Shown: piece after piece, positions 28,671 through 37,359 of the stretch
How positions within the stretch are numbered: the stretch's first letter is position 1
How the letters are laid out: each line of letters begins with the position of its first letter
From: Actinomyces sp. zg-332
GTDB taxonomy: Bacteria > Actinomycetota > Actinomycetes > Actinomycetales > Actinomycetaceae
Reading direction: 5' to 3'
NCBI RefSeq assembly: GCF_011751945.2
Contig: NZ_CP064951.1
Location: 1,302,001-1,366,000, forward strand
DNA length: 64,000 nucleotides
Notes under the pieces: generated by a model
Database searches by the model: none
Seen by the model: only the letters and a program-made list of their open reading frames with translations
What the model was told of the DNA's origin: nothing
Translations under genes and position numbers: made by a program

Positions 28671-30542
28671 TTATACAAAAGTAAACACTCCAATTATAGT
28701 AGCAATAACGAAATAGAAAAACAGCGTTTGTATAAAGGTCATATCTAAATAATCTAAAAATACCCTTATCCCTACCCTTACGCTACTAGAAGTCTTAGAA
28801 ATAAATGCCAATATAAACCCTGTTATCAAAGACACTAGATACGAATTCAAATCACCTTTAACGAATACTTTTACACCTAAATAGTAAACAACAACAAAAA
28901 TTATGCAGTAAATAACAAAAACTAACAGAGCCTTGAATAAATATACTGGAGTCTTTAAGATTTGTTTTAAAAGCCCAGCCGACACGGAAGAAACTACATT
29001 TGTTTTTATATTCCCTACAAAAGATAAACAAATAATCAAAGCAGGAATAATGCTCAAAGTAACAGCATTCTCAAAATAGTTAATATTCAGTAACGATATA
29101 TCTATCCCATAAGGTAAAACAGGAAATACAATTGCCGTAAATAACCAGCTAAGCATAATTACAAAAACACTTACATTAATTTTAGATATATTTTTATACC
29201 CATATTTTTTATCATATTTTTGCAAAAGTTCTTTATCTGTTTCAGACATATTATTTTCTGGAAAAGTTTTAGGAGAGTCTAAAACAGATCTATCAAAAAC
29301 TGGGTAATTACTAATACCTTCTAGATTAGGTGACTGAAAACTATCATATTTTCTAGTCAAATCATTTGGATAAGCTCCTTGTTCATTTGAGCTCGCAGGA
29401 TGAAATCTAGGCGAATTGTGAGAATCTGTATTAAAAGAAGTAGTTTTCAAAAAATCAGGTATTTCATCTCGATTGGTAACTAATTGTGTACTAATATCTT
29501 CTTCGGTAAAGTGTTCGTTATTAATAAAATCGGTACTATCAGAACTATTCATTTGAAAAGTTTCAGACAAATCTGAAGTGTTGTTAGTTATCTGCTCATT
29601 TTTTCCCTCAACCTTATAGTCAGTCATAAAACCATTAAAGCTATCATTAGGAGAATTGACATACATTATTCTGTTGTCTTTTACTTCTAGCAACCTAGTC
29701 TGACCTTTAGCATTTTCTGTCATAACACGAGTACATAAGTCTTCAGGATCGGAAAGTAGCTCTAGGAAGTATTCAAAAGGCAAACGCATGGAAGGACTAG
29801 GGTGCATACATGCTCTAAGAACATTTATATATTCCTCAGACATATCTTCATTGCTATAACACAGATGACCGCTTTGAACTCTGGACATAATCGAAGACCA
29901 GGAATCGTTGCCGAAAGGATTTTTCCCAGTCATAGCAAAACCCACAAGAGCGGCTAAAGCCCACATATCAGAAGAAAAACTAGGCAATTGTCCAGCAAAA
30001 ACTTCAGGAGCCAAGTACCCTGGAGTACCGCTTACAAGACCAGTACTTGTTATACGAGAATCGTATTCTTTCTGAGCAATACCAAAGTCTATAAGCACAG
30101 GTCGATCAGCAACTATTACATTTGAAGGCTTCAAATCGCGATGAATAATAGATTTATCATGCAAATACCTAATAGTTGCATATAGTTCTTCAGCAAAAAT
30201 TCTAGTTTCTTCCACACTCATAGGCCCATACTCTTTTATGTACTTATCTAAAGTAGGACCATCTATAAGTTCAGTTACAATAAAAGGAACTTCGTCTTCT
30301 AATTCGTAATCAAGCAAAGTAGCAATACCATGGTGATCTAACTTTGAGAGAATGGATACTTCCCTATTCATTCTTTTTATTGTTGATTGTCCATGGCATA
30401 ACGCAGGGTGAATTAGTTTAAAAGCCACATCATTGCCCATAGGATCTTTAGCATACCAAACTTGCCCCATACCGCCATGGCCTATACATTCGATGAGCTT
30501 GTAACCACTAATATATCGCGTTTTGCTGATTGAATCGTTCAT
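28671..30542 (-). CDS. Ser/Thr protein kinase with a polytopic membrane C-terminus
   Basis: A 623-residue Hanks-type kinase. The kinase domain (about 12-260) has the Gly loop GHGGMGQVW, the Lys of VAFKLI, the catalytic HRDLKPSNVIV, DFG in LIDFGIAQ and the PGYLAPE segment, so it should be active. A long Ser/Asn-rich linker (about 280-440) follows. The last 170 residues hold about five hydrophobic helices (for example VSVFVIMLSWLFTAIVFPVL, LVFVIYCIIFVVVYYLGV). PASTA repeats, the usual wall sensors of PknB-type kinases, are absent, so this is not the canonical division kinase. It is first in an operon with a DsbA-like protein. Confidence 0.92.
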   Translation of the reverse strand: MNDSISKTRYISGYKLIECIGHGGMGQVWYAKDPMGNDVAFKLIHPALCHGQSTIKRMNREVSILSKLDHHGIATLLDYELEDEVPFIVTELIDGPTLDKYIKEYGPMSVEETRIFAEELYATIRYLHDKSIIHRDLKPSNVIVADRPVLIDFGIAQKEYDSRITSTGLVSGTPGYLAPEVFAGQLPSFSSDMWALAALVGFAMTGKNPFGNDSWSSIMSRVQSGHLCYSNEDMSEEYINVLRACMHPSPSMRLPFEYFLELLSDPEDLCTRVMTENAKGQTRLLEVKDNRIMYVNSPNDSFNGFMTDYKVEGKNEQITNNTSDLSETFQMNSSDSTDFINNEHFTEEDISTQLVTNRDEIPDFLKTTSFNTDSHNSPRFHPASSNEQGAYPNDLTRKYDSFQSPNLEGISNYPVFDRSVLDSPKTFPENNMSETDKELLQKYDKKYGYKNISKINVSVFVIMLSWLFTAIVFPVLPYGIDISLLNINYFENAVTLSIIPALIICLSFVGNIKTNVVSSVSAGLLKQILKTPVYLFKALLVFVIYCIIFVVVYYLGVKVFVKGDLNSYLVSLITGFILAFISKTSSSVRVGIRVFLDYLDMTFIQTLFFYFVIATIIGVFTFV

Positions 30543-30874
30543 AGTATAAAATTTACATTATTAAAAGCCGAAAATATATTTTTAGCCAATTCTACACACA
30601 TAATCATAATAATTTACCGATTTGTAATATATTTTTAGTTAGCAATTTGGCTTTCCCATAAAATACGAAATTCTAACTAATAAATAAGTACACTTAATAA
30701 TTACCTAATTTTTTTCAAACAAGTGGATATATATTTTAATCACAAAATAAATCAAGAATATAAGTATTATTTCCTTATAGAAGATAAAAATACCTTAACA
30801 TTACTCTCGGAAAATAAGCGTTTAGTTAGTATTAATCACAAATAATCTTTTTACATAAAAAATGATTTTTATCG
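30543..30874. other. non-coding stretch between kinase and ugpC/msiK
   Basis: A very AT-rich divergent intergenic region. It must hold the kinase promoter near 30543. I see no gene. Confidence 0.4.
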
Positions 30875-30902
30875 TTGACTTTTACTATTAAACTAGTAAT
30901 AT
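30875..30902 (+). promoter_or_regulatory. predicted promoter of the ugpC/msiK gene
   Basis: TTGACT (30875-30880), a 16-base spacer, then TAATAT (30897-30902), close to the vegetative consensus. It predicts a leader of about 150 bases before the ATG at 31061. Confidence 0.65.
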
Positions 30903-30969
30903 TAATCTACTTAGTGTTGTTTTTCTCACATTCCGTGAGGAAGTTATTTTGTAATTAGTAGCTAAATAC

Positions 30970-31055
30970 AACCCTAAGGGTTTTTTCAAAGAAGAAAAAC
31001 CAAATCGTATAATAACTCACACAACGGATCGTCCGGCACGTACCGCCGGTGGAGG
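30970..31055 (+). promoter_or_regulatory. structured leader of the ugpC/msiK mRNA
   Basis: AACCC-TAA-GGGTT (30970-30982) is a short hairpin running into TTTTTT, like a small intrinsic terminator before the gene. Further on, CCGGC (31033-31037) and GCCGG (31045-31049) form a GC-rich stem directly beside the ribosome site GGAGG at 31051-31055. Either could modulate expression; this is inference. Confidence 0.4.
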
Positions 31056-31060
31056 AAAAA

Positions 31061-32155
31061 ATGGCAACAGTAACATTCGATAAAGCAACGCGTATCTATC
31101 CAGGTGGCGTTCGTCCAGCAGTAGATGCTCTTGATCTAAAAATTGAAGATGGAGAATTTCTAGTCCTAGTTGGACCATCTGGCTGCGGTAAATCAACTTC
31201 ACTACGTATGCTAGCTGGTCTAGAGGAAGTAAACTCTGGACGCATTCTAATCGGTGATAAAGATGTCACTGATGTAGCACCAAAAGATCGCGATATTGCT
31301 ATGGTGTTCCAAAATTATGCTCTATATCCACACATGACTGTACATGACAATATGGGTTTTGCCCTAAAAATTGCTGGTACACCAAAAGAAGAAATTACTC
31401 GTCGTGTAAAAGAAGCAGCTGAAATTCTAGACCTAACAGAATACTTAGATAGGAAGCCAAAGGCTCTATCTGGTGGTCAGCGTCAACGTGTGGCAATGGG
31501 TCGTGCAATTGTTCGTAATCCACAAGTTTTCTTAATGGATGAGCCTTTGTCAAACCTTGATGCGAAGCTACGTGTACAAACACGTACTCAGATTGCTTCA
31601 CTGCAAAAGCGTCTAGGAGTCACAACAGTTTACGTTACACACGACCAAACTGAAGCTCTAACAATGGGTGACCGAATTGCAGTTATGAAAGATGGTGTTC
31701 TACAGCAAGTTGGTACTCCACGCGATATGTATGAAATTCCAGCTAACGAATTTGTCGCTGGATTTATCGGTTCACCAGCCATGAACCTAGTCAAATTCAA
31801 CGTTCAAGGCGAATATGCAACACTAGGTGAAACAAAAATTCACCTACCACGCACCGTAATTGATTCAATCACTAAAGAAGATGAAGGCAAGTTAACAATC
31901 GGTTTCCGCCCTGAAGGACTAGAAGTAATTTCTTCACCTGAAGAAGGAAGCTTAGCTATCATCGTTGATTTAGTTGAAGAACTCGGCTCTGATGCTTATG
32001 TTTATGGACGCCTAAAGGGTGCTGAAAACGCTGGTCAGTTCATCGTACGTGTAGCTCCACACTCAGCCCCATCTATTGGCTCAGTTTTATACGCACGTAT
32101 CCTACCAGGTAAACAACACAACTTCAGTGCTTCATCTGGTGTTAGATTAAGCTAA
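31061..32155 (+). CDS. UgpC/MsiK-family sugar ABC transporter ATPase
   Basis: ATP-hydrolysing subunit for carbohydrate ABC importers. The Walker [10 protein letters not shown], the Q-loop [10 protein letters not shown], the signature [15 protein letters not shown] and the Walker [12 protein letters not shown] with VTHD are intact. The last 130 residues form the OB-like regulatory domain ([12 protein letters not shown]) of the MalK/UgpC/MsiK class. The length of 364 residues is normal. In actinobacteria one such ATPase (MsiK) often energises several sugar importers whose operons lack an ATPase; no permease or binding-protein genes lie nearby here, which fits that use. The ATG at 31061 has GGAGG five bases upstream; an in-frame GTG at 31049 is less likely. 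Confidence 0.95.
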   Translation: MATVTFDKATRIYPGGVRPAVDALDLKIEDGEFLVLVGPSGCGKSTSLRMLAGLEEVNSGRILIGDKDVTDVAPKDRDIAMVFQNYALYPHMTVHDNMGFALKIAGTPKEEITRRVKEAAEILDLTEYLDRKPKALSGGQRQRVAMGRAIVRNPQVFLMDEPLSNLDAKLRVQTRTQIASLQKRLGVTTVYVTHDQTEALTMGDRIAVMKDGVLQQVGTPRDMYEIPANEFVAGFIGSPAMNLVKFNVQGEYATLGETKIHLPRTVIDSITKEDEGKLTIGFRPEGLEVISSPEEGSLAIIVDLVEELGSDAYVYGRLKGAENAGQFIVRVAPHSAPSIGSVLYARILPGKQHNFSASSGVRLS

Positions 32156-32171
32156 TATCTAAACTAGCAAG

Positions 32172-32216
32172 ACCCCGATTAATCTACTAGAATATTACCT
32201 AGACAATAATCGGGGT
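32172..32216 (+). terminator. terminator after ugpC/msiK
   Basis: ACCCCGATTA (32172-32181) pairs with TAATCGGGGT (32207-32216), followed by TTTCTATTT. It lies 17 bases after the stop and separates this gene from the DUF4032 gene. Confidence 0.88.
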
Positions 32217-32243
32217 TTTCTATTTATATGAGGGGAAGCAAAA

Positions 32244-33452
32244 ATGCACAAAACATTAGAAATAACTGCAGCAAATGTTGACCCTGCCCTACTTGATTTA
32301 CCTTGGAATTTACCCCTAGAAGAATGGGGAGAAGACGTAGTAGTTGCTCTTCCACGAGGTATATCCAGACATATTGTACGCTTCGTAAAACTTTCTGGGA
32401 GAATCCTAGCCGTAAAAGAAATCGGTGAAGAAGTTGCTTATAGAGAATACAACTTACTTAGGGACCTTGAAAAAGTTGACATTCCGACAGTGGAAGCGAC
32501 AGCTGTAATTACTGGGCGTACAGACAAAAACGGAGAACCTCTAAACTGTGCATTAGTCACAGAACATTTACCATATTCTTTACCTTACCGCGCCTTATTC
32601 AGCAAAAGAATGCGTACTGAAACTGTACTACGCCTAATTGACTCACTAGCAGTCTTACTTGTACGTCTACATATAAATGGGTTTTACTGGGGTGACTGTT
32701 CCCTATCCAATACCCTATTCCGCAGAGATGCTGGAGCTTTCGCAGCTTACTTGGTAGATGCTGAAACTGGTGAATTACATGAAAAGCTTACAATAGGACA
32801 ACGCAACTATGATTTAGATTTAGCTCGCACAAATGTAATTGGAGAGCTGATGGACTTACAGGCTGGGGCCCTTATTACTGACGATATAGATACCATTGAA
32901 ACAGGTAGTCGCATAGTTGAACGTTACGAAAAACTTTGGACAGAAATAACAGCAACTGAACGCTTAGATATCAAAGATAAATGGAAAATTGAAGAACGTA
33001 TTAAACGTTTAAATAACTTAGGATTTGATGTTGCTGAACTAATAATGACTACAGACGTTGACGGAACTTCACTAATTATTAAGCCAAAAGTCGTGGACGC
33101 AGGTCATTATTCAAGACAAATTTTACGACTAACAGGTATGGACGTCGAAGAACAACAAGCTCGTCACATGATTAACGATATGCATACTTATCAGGTAACT
33201 AGTGGACGCAAAGATGTACCTTTGGAAATTGTCGCTCACGCTTGGCTAGATGAAATATTTGAAGGTACATTAGCAAAAGTTCCAACAGAACTATTAGCTA
33301 AGCTAGAACCAGCCCAAATTTTTCACGAAATACTAGAGCATAAATGGTATTTATCAGAAAAACAAGGCTCAGAAGTAGATATTTTCCTAGCTACCGAAAG
33401 CTACGTGAGGGATATTCTACAAAATCGTGCTGACGAAAGAGAATTTATATAG
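32244..33452 (+). CDS. DUF4032 protein with a kinase-like N-terminal domain
   Basis: A 402-residue protein. The N-terminal half resembles lipopolysaccharide-kinase-type folds: a beta-rich start with LAVKEIGEEVAYREYNLL (putative ATP-binding Lys and helix Glu) and the segment NGFYWGDCSLSNTLFRRD, which looks like a catalytic loop, followed by YLVDAETGE. The C-terminal half matches DUF4032, an actinobacterial family often next to the UgpC/MsiK ATPase, as here. The substrate is unknown. The ATG has GAGGGGAA upstream. It lies after the ATPase terminator, so it may have its own promoter or depend on readthrough. The kinase activity is inferred from motifs only. Confidence 0.85.
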   Translation: MHKTLEITAANVDPALLDLPWNLPLEEWGEDVVVALPRGISRHIVRFVKLSGRILAVKEIGEEVAYREYNLLRDLEKVDIPTVEATAVITGRTDKNGEPLNCALVTEHLPYSLPYRALFSKRMRTETVLRLIDSLAVLLVRLHINGFYWGDCSLSNTLFRRDAGAFAAYLVDAETGELHEKLTIGQRNYDLDLARTNVIGELMDLQAGALITDDIDTIETGSRIVERYEKLWTEITATERLDIKDKWKIEERIKRLNNLGFDVAELIMTTDVDGTSLIIKPKVVDAGHYSRQILRLTGMDVEEQQARHMINDMHTYQVTSGRKDVPLEIVAHAWLDEIFEGTLAKVPTELLAKLEPAQIFHEILEHKWYLSEKQGSEVDIFLATESYVRDILQNRADEREFI

Positions 33453-33541
33453 CTGTTAGCTTTCATACCTTGTATCACAGTATTTTATATAAACTATCTG
33501 ATATAAAATACTACTAGTTTTATGAATAGAAAAGGAATACT

Positions 33542-34294
33542 ATGGCATACATTAATCGCAGACTATACGCTCATCGAGGAATGAGTGCTTTGGTACCAGA
33601 AAATACTCTTTCAGCCTTCAAAAAATGTGCTGACTATGGAGTTCAATGGTTCGAGTTTGATGTCGATGTCATAGCCGATGGCACAGTAATTGTTTGCCAT
33701 GATTCTTCTTTAGACCGCACAACTAATAAAACTGGGTCATATTATGGTCTAACAGCTAAGGATTTATCTGATATTGATGCTGGATCGTGGTTTTCTGATG
33801 AATATCGAGGAGAAAAACTTCCAACTTTAAGTGATGTAATAAATATCATGAACGAGTTTGATTTAAACGCTAATATTGAGATAAAAGGCTGTGAAGCTGG
33901 TAAAGACTATGCTAATAAGCTAATAGATAGCGTTATTGACCAAATTTCAAACCTAAATGAGGGTCGTCAAATAATTGTTTCCTCTTTCAACCATTTACTT
34001 CTTGCTAAGTTTAAAGAAAAAGCGCCACATATTACAGTTGCTTGTCTGTGGGACGCAAATACTGTATCAGCTGATTGGTACACGACTATGCAAATTGTGG
34101 GTGCCGAATATGTGCACATCGAGGATAAATTTGTCACCCAAGATATAGTCAAACTTGTAAAAAGCAAAGGCTTTGGTATAAATGTTTGGACTGTAAATGA
34201 TTTAGCTAGGGCTAACCAACTTTTCAACTGGGGTGTTGATGGTATTTTTACAGATGTAGCACATACTTTTCCTAAACCATATTTAGATTCTTAA
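33542..34294 (+). CDS. glycerophosphodiester phosphodiesterase
   Basis: Hydrolyses glycerophosphodiesters to glycerol-3-phosphate and an alcohol. The GDPD signature is clear: HRGMSALVPENTLSAF (first catalytic His, Arg, Glu, Asn), FEFDVDVIADGTVIVCHD (Glu/Asp metal ligands and second His), then LDRTTNKTG. The late INVWTVND and GVDGIFTD motifs are typical. It has 250 residues and no signal peptide, so it is cytoplasmic, like UgpQ. The ATG has AAAAGGAA upstream. It is the third plus-strand gene after the UgpC-type ATPase, which could hint at uptake of glycerophosphodiesters, but this is inference. Confidence 0.94.
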   Translation: MAYINRRLYAHRGMSALVPENTLSAFKKCADYGVQWFEFDVDVIADGTVIVCHDSSLDRTTNKTGSYYGLTAKDLSDIDAGSWFSDEYRGEKLPTLSDVINIMNEFDLNANIEIKGCEAGKDYANKLIDSVIDQISNLNEGRQIIVSSFNHLLLAKFKEKAPHITVACLWDANTVSADWYTTMQIVGAEYVHIEDKFVTQDIVKLVKSKGFGINVWTVNDLARANQLFNWGVDGIFTDVAHTFPKPYLDS

Positions 34295-34342
34295 ACTTTC
34301 TTTCATATTTCCATCTTTTAGATACAACGATATACAAGAAAA

Positions 34343-34371
34343 TGGGTGAGTTCCTAATCAGTTCTCACCCA
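34343..34371. terminator. hairpin between convergent genes
   Basis: TGGGTGAG (34343-34350) pairs with CTCACCCA (34364-34371). It lies between the convergent GDPD gene (plus) and the unknown membrane-protein gene (minus) and is T-rich on the plus side (CTTTATTTAT). Confidence 0.7.
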
Positions 34372-34378
34372 CTTTATT

Positions 34379-34462
34379 TATAAAATTTTCAGCTTGATGT
34401 ATAAAATTTCTACTCGTTCTTATAAGGTTTTCCGCTTAACTTATAAAAATTTTCCATCAATT
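34379..34462. repeat. four degenerate 21-bp tandem repeats
   Basis: Blocks starting TATAAAATTTTC, TATAAAATTTCT, TATAAGGTTTTC and TATAAAAATTTT lie at 34379, 34400, 34421 and 34442, exactly 21 bp apart. Each begins TATAA and has a T-run, then a variable half. They sit in the convergent gap before the stop at 34476. Confidence 0.6.
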
Positions 34463-34475
34463 CTAAAGAAAAATT

Positions 34476-35678
34476 CTACCAGTCGTTATTTTCACGTCTG
34501 TCGCTTTCTTCAGAAATAGCTATATATTGATTCAACATATATTCAGCTATTCCTTCTAGCACTAAAAGAATACCTAAGAAACCGCTTACAGTGCTTCTAA
34601 AAGTAGGTTTTTCTTTACGTAGTGAGTTAGTGAATAGAATAGCTCCAATTGCACCAATTCCCAAAGCAAATATATTCAGAATCCAAGGCTTCTCAAAAGA
34701 TAAGCTACGGTATTTTTTCCAGAAATTTGACTGGCCTTTCTTTTCAATTGTAGCAAAAGACCTGCCTATAGCATTTGTATAACCGCGTGGTTCATGTACA
34801 GTAATTCCCGCTACATCATAAAGATCAGTTTCGTTGGATAAAAATTGACTAATCGTATTTGAAAGACCAAATTCAGCCATAAGCATTGCACTACCATCTG
34901 GACCATTCAAAGATAAAGCTTTAATCACATTTTCAACATTAATATCTTCATTTATAGCAGCAATATCATTAGCCACACTATAAGGAGACAAAGTTTGTTT
35001 AACCATATCTAAGATAGTTTCATCTGGATTTGATGCATTAGCGCATATCAACTCTATCCCTTGATCCCAGGTAAATTGAACTAAATCTTCATAATCTTCA
35101 GATGGCCTATAAACAAAGTAGTATTCTCCACCATCATTATAAAAAACAATATAAGGAGTTTCATCACTATTTGAAAGACCAGTAACAGCTTTAGCAGATT
35201 GCAACACTGCACGTCTATCATTAGATAACTCGACAACTCCAAGTTTAGTATCATCTAAGTTAGCTAAATATGGGAATACACTAGCAGGAGTACGAGTAAT
35301 AAGAACAGAATTAGATACAAGATTTACTTTCGAAGAAACATCAATATTTATTTCGACACCTTCTTCGAATTCATTTGCCAGAGCATAATGCTTGTAATCA
35401 TCAAAATCAACGTTAGCATTGAATTTTTCACCTAAAGTTTCAACGATTTCTTTCAAATCTATCACTGGAACAATATCAGCACTGTTTAAAGAACCAGCTA
35501 TTTTACCTTCATTTTCAAGTAAAGAAATACTCAATACACTAGGTGCAAGATTATCCCAAGTCAGGCATGCCAAAACATTTAGTTCTCTCAAAAAAGCGGT
35601 TATTTCTGCGGTACGAGAAGTTTTAGTTACAATCTCACCGTCTATTTTTTGCCACTGATCAACTATTTCTGATCTCAT
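34476..35678 (-). CDS. unknown protein with C-terminal membrane segments
   Basis: A 400-residue protein I do not recognise. The first 310 residues are soluble-looking, acidic and beta-rich (for example DETPYIVFYNDGGEYYFVYR), with no signal peptide. Two membrane segments follow at about 336-355 (WILNIFALGIGAIGAILFTN) and 364-388 (STVSGFLGILLVLEGIAEYML). The acidic tail (SEESDRRENNDW) would be cytoplasmic if the N-terminus is. The ATG is supported by AAAGGAG six bases upstream. It lies downstream of fba on the same strand, behind the fba terminator, so it is probably its own unit. Confidence 0.75.
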   Translation of the reverse strand: MRSEIVDQWQKIDGEIVTKTSRTAEITAFLRELNVLACLTWDNLAPSVLSISLLENEGKIAGSLNSADIVPVIDLKEIVETLGEKFNANVDFDDYKHYALANEFEEGVEINIDVSSKVNLVSNSVLITRTPASVFPYLANLDDTKLGVVELSNDRRAVLQSAKAVTGLSNSDETPYIVFYNDGGEYYFVYRPSEDYEDLVQFTWDQGIELICANASNPDETILDMVKQTLSPYSVANDIAAINEDINVENVIKALSLNGPDGSAMLMAEFGLSNTISQFLSNETDLYDVAGITVHEPRGYTNAIGRSFATIEKKGQSNFWKKYRSLSFEKPWILNIFALGIGAIGAILFTNSLRKEKPTFRSTVSGFLGILLVLEGIAEYMLNQYIAISEESDRRENNDW

Positions 35679-35725
35679 TTTTACTCCTTTGAAAAGTTAC
35701 CCTAATATAAGGATACTCTAAATAA

Positions 35726-35765
35726 TTAAAAATGGGTCCCTAAAATTTTAGAAACCCATTTTTAA
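35726..35765 (-). terminator. terminator of fba
   Basis: TTAAAAATGGGT (35726-35737) pairs with ACCCATTTTTAA (35754-35765), a 12-bp stem, between the fba stop and the next gene. Confidence 0.85.
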
Positions 35766-35820
35766 TGTTTAAGTTATTTAGAATGCAGTTAACGTAATTC
35801 TAATGTTATAAATACATCAA

Positions 35821-36840
35821 TTACATTTTCTTGCCAACAGAACCTAAGCGTTCGCAAGCTTCAACTACACGTGCAGCCATTGATGCTTCAGCTAACTTAC
35901 CCCATGCGCGTGGATCGTAAGCTTTCTTGTTACCAACTTCACCATCAATCTTTAGAACACCGTCGTAGTTCTTCATTACGTGTCCTACTAGACCACGTGT
36001 GAATGCGTACTGTGTGTCTGTATCGATGTTCATCTTGATAACACCGTTAGCAACTGCTGTTGCAATTTCTTCTGCTGTTGAGCCTGAGCCACCATGCATT
36101 ACTAGATCAAATGGGCGTTCTTTGCCAACTTTTTGGCCAACTTCTGCTTGGATTTCGCCAAGTAGTTCTGGACGCAACTTTACGTGTCCTGGCTTGTAAA
36201 CGCCATGGACGTTACCAAAAGTAAGCGCTGTTAGATAGCGACCTTTTTCACCCAAGCCTAATGCTTCTACTGTTTTCAAGCCATCTTCTGCTGTTGTGTA
36301 AAGTTTCTCATTGATTTCACCAACGATTCCATCTTCTTCACCACCAACAACACCAATTTCAACTTCAAGAATTGTATTAGCTTTTACTGAAAGTTCTAGT
36401 AATTCTTGAGCAATTTCTAGGTTTTCTTTCAAAGGAACTGCTGAACCATCCCACATATGTGATTGGTAAGCTGGCTGTTCACCACGTGCTACTGCTTCAG
36501 CTTCGATTTCCATAAGTGGACGAATCCATGAATCAATATTTTCCTTTGCACAGTGATCTGTATGCAAAGCAATGTTTACTGGGTATTTCTTAGCAACTTC
36601 ACGTGCAAAAGCAGCCATTGCTAGGGAACCTGTTACACGATCCTTTACTGTTGATCCTGACCAATATTCAGATGCACCTACTGATACCTGGATAATGCCG
36701 TCAGATTCAGCTTCTGCAAACCCTTGCAACGCTGCAATTAGTGTTTGAGAAGAGGTAACGTTAATAGCTGGATATGCAAACTTTTGTTCACGTGCACGAT
36801 CTAGCATTTCATTATAAACATCAGGTGTTACAATTGGCAT
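35821..36840 (-). CDS. fba: class II fructose-1,6-bisphosphate aldolase
   Basis: Zinc-dependent cleavage of fructose-1,6-bisphosphate to dihydroxyacetone phosphate and glyceraldehyde-3-phosphate in glycolysis. Metal and substrate motifs are visible: LHTDHCAKE, QSHMWDGSAVPLKENL, EIGVVGGEEDG, FGNVHGVYKPG and MHGGSGS, then NIDTDTQYAFTR. The length of 339 residues and the long insert match the class IIA type used by most actinobacteria. The ATG is preceded by CAGGAGGAAAA. It is monocistronic with its own terminator. Confidence 0.97.
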   Translation of the reverse strand: MPIVTPDVYNEMLDRAREQKFAYPAINVTSSQTLIAALQGFAEAESDGIIQVSVGASEYWSGSTVKDRVTGSLAMAAFAREVAKKYPVNIALHTDHCAKENIDSWIRPLMEIEAEAVARGEQPAYQSHMWDGSAVPLKENLEIAQELLELSVKANTILEVEIGVVGGEEDGIVGEINEKLYTTAEDGLKTVEALGLGEKGRYLTALTFGNVHGVYKPGHVKLRPELLGEIQAEVGQKVGKERPFDLVMHGGSGSTAEEIATAVANGVIKMNIDTDTQYAFTRGLVGHVMKNYDGVLKIDGEVGNKKAYDPRAWGKLAEASMAARVVEACERLGSVGKKM

Positions 36841-37280
36841 TTTTCCTCCTGTATATTATTTTGCCTCTTAAATTATTCCATAAATTTTGAAGTTTACTAA
36901 AGTTATTTTATAAGTTCTCTCAATATAGTTACTGTATTTTGACTTGTTTAACTTTCTCTAAACATTATTTCAAGTATATACCTTCAAGTTTTAGTATTTG
37001 TCATAAACACAAACTTTTCACGCACAATACTTGTGTGCCTTACACAGTATTTAGCAGATTTTCACTATCTTTTTAAACTCTATATTTGCTAGTATTTTGA
37101 ACATTTTTATGTGTTTTCACTAGATGTATCGGTACTTATACTAAGAATTAATAATTTATAATGTAGACACTTTTTATGTATTTGTCCCATAGTTTTTATA
37201 CATTTTATCCTAATTGTTTCCTGATATTGTACGTATCATCATTTAGAAAACTTTCTAATTGTTTAAAAGTATATTTAACA
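36841..37280. other. divergent intergenic region between fba and ino1
   Basis: About 440 AT-rich bases upstream of both fba and ino1. No gene seen. The promoter of fba should lie near 36841. Confidence 0.4.
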
Positions 37281-37308
37281 TTGAGATTATAAAGGTATAT
37301 CATATATA
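37281..37308 (+). promoter_or_regulatory. predicted promoter of ino1
   Basis: TTGAGA (37281-37286), a 16-base spacer, then TATATA (37303-37308). It is the best promoter-like pair before ino1. Confidence 0.5.
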
Positions 37309-37359
37309 AATATCCTCATTTCTGATATGAACGTAAACGAGAAAGAGTTGAACGAGACT

